Part shown: piece after piece, positions 63,435 to 64,000 of the stretch
Layout of the letters: each line of letters starts with the position of its first letter
How positions within the stretch are numbered: position 1 is the stretch's first letter
Made by a program: the position numbers and the translations under genes
The notes under the pieces: generated by a model
Database searches by the model: none
Seen by the model: only the letters and a program-made list of their open reading frames with translations
What the model was told of the DNA's origin: nothing
Assembly: GCA_965203535.1 (NCBI GenBank)
Contig: OZ241897.1
Span: forward strand, 3,224,001-3,288,000
Direction: 5' to 3'
DNA from: JAJDTT01 sp022827025
GTDB taxonomy: Bacteria; Acidobacteriota; UBA6911; RPQK01; JAJDTT01
Length of the DNA: 64,000 bases

Positions 63435-64000
63435 ATGCGCATCAGTAGAATATGTGGATTCGGATTTCTGATCCTGTGGTGCGGTTGGCCTCCGGCCGAG
63501 AGCGCGCCGGAGAATCCACCCGGGATCTTGGGGTTTTCCCCCGGCGCGGCCGAGGAGCAGCGGCTCCTGGAATCGAAGATGGACGCCGACCTGGATCCGG
63601 CGCAGATTGAAGCATGGATCCGAAAGCTCAGCTCCCGCCCCCATCATCCGGGCTCTCCCAAGGGCCGGGAAAACGCCGAGTTCATGGTGTCCCTGTTCCG
63701 TTCCTGGGGGTATGAGGCCCGGTTGGACGAGTACCGGATCCTCTTTCCCACACCCAAGCTCCGCCGGTTGGAAATGCTGGAGCCCGAGCCTTTCCGGGCT
63801 CGCCTGCTGGAACCCGCGCTGGCCGAGGATTCCACGTCCGGCCAGACCTCGGAAATTCTGCCCGCCTACAACGCGTACTCGCCGGACGGGGAGGCGACCG
63901 GTCAACTGGTCTACGTCAATTACGGGATCCCGGCCGACTACGAGCAGTTGGAGCGCCGGGGCATACGGGTCAAGGACCGGATCGTCATCGCCCGCTACGG
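63435..64000 (+). CDS. M28-family peptidase, N-terminal part (cut by window end)
   Basis: 189 codons are visible. A signal peptide (ICGFGFLILWCGWPPAESA) is followed by RKLSSRPHHPGSPKGRENAEF and a domain similar to that of glutamate carboxypeptidase II (VYVNYGIPADYEQLERRGI, PA domain start). Zinc-binding residues of the catalytic domain lie beyond the window. GGAGG 6 bases before the ATG at 63435 supports the start. Probably a secreted aminopeptidase or carboxypeptidase. Confidence 0.8.
   Translation, partial: MRISRICGFGFLILWCGWPPAESAPENPPGILGFSPGAAEEQRLLESKMDADLDPAQIEAWIRKLSSRPHHPGSPKGRENAEFMVSLFRSWGYEARLDEYRILFPTPKLRRLEMLEPEPFRARLLEPALAEDSTSGQTSEILPAYNAYSPDGEATGQLVYVNYGIPADYEQLERRGIRVKDRIVIARY

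Overview
The window is GC-rich bacterial chromosome with densely packed operons. The gene content (a nuoA-N cluster without nuoEFG, a System I cytochrome c maturation set with a variant CcmE, a mutase with isobutyryl-CoA-type residues, TgpA/DUF58/MoxR, and a secreted peptidase and PQQ-like propeller set) together with many small dispersed palindromic repeats suggests an Acidobacteriota-like Gram-negative organism. This assignment is inference; no rRNA or tRNA was seen.

Bases 1-19524 (minus strand) form a respiratory supercluster. In transcription order it reads nuoA, B, C, D, H, I, J, K, L, M, N (11-subunit complex I), atpZ, an atpI-like gene, atpB, atpE (membrane part of ATP synthase only), a repeat-filled gap, then ccmE, ccmF, a ccmI-like gene, ccmA, a NupC-type nucleoside transporter, ccmB and ccmC (cut by the window edge). 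NuoC carries a ~210-residue, strongly basic, repetitive N-terminal extension. CcmE carries a CxxxY motif in place of the usual heme-binding histidine.

Bases 19525-38990 are mostly housekeeping: a UDP-glucuronate decarboxylase-like gene; uvrB-aroA-aroK; a LysM lytic transglycosylase; clpB divergent from grpE; yebC-ruvC; truA; uppS-cdsA-dxr-rseP; a STAS/HATPase regulatory pair; and dtd.

Bases 39000-51900 hold a split B12-dependent acyl-CoA mutase whose substrate residues are of the isobutyryl-CoA type, a GT9 glycosyltransferase with a Trm112-like protein, a methyltransferase, and a minus-strand series moxR-DUF58-tgpA-yacG-pgpA-cinA-thpR. It ends with ruvA-ruvB.

Bases 51863-53404 look like a decayed accessory (probably defence-related) islet: a Swt1-HEPN-like remnant, a fragment with a GEETLTD motif, a NYN-domain gene and a 40-codon gene overlapping it by ATGA. 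Beyond it are pyrF and an oxidoreductase (minus strand), then a plus-strand series: secreted Ig-like protein, PQQ-like propeller, Wzt-like ABC ATPase, acyl-CoA synthetase-like ligase, SLC13/RCK transporter and an M28 peptidase cut by the window end.

Three dispersed repeat families fill the intergenic space. R1 is a ~164-bp MITE-like element with two full copies and two ~50-bp derivatives. R2 is a ~162-bp near-complete palindrome with two nearly identical copies plus fragments. R3 is a short GTAGGGGCG...CGCCCTC palindrome with at least six copies. An R1 copy supplies the stop codon of pgpA, and an R2 copy supplies the stop of a higA-like remnant.
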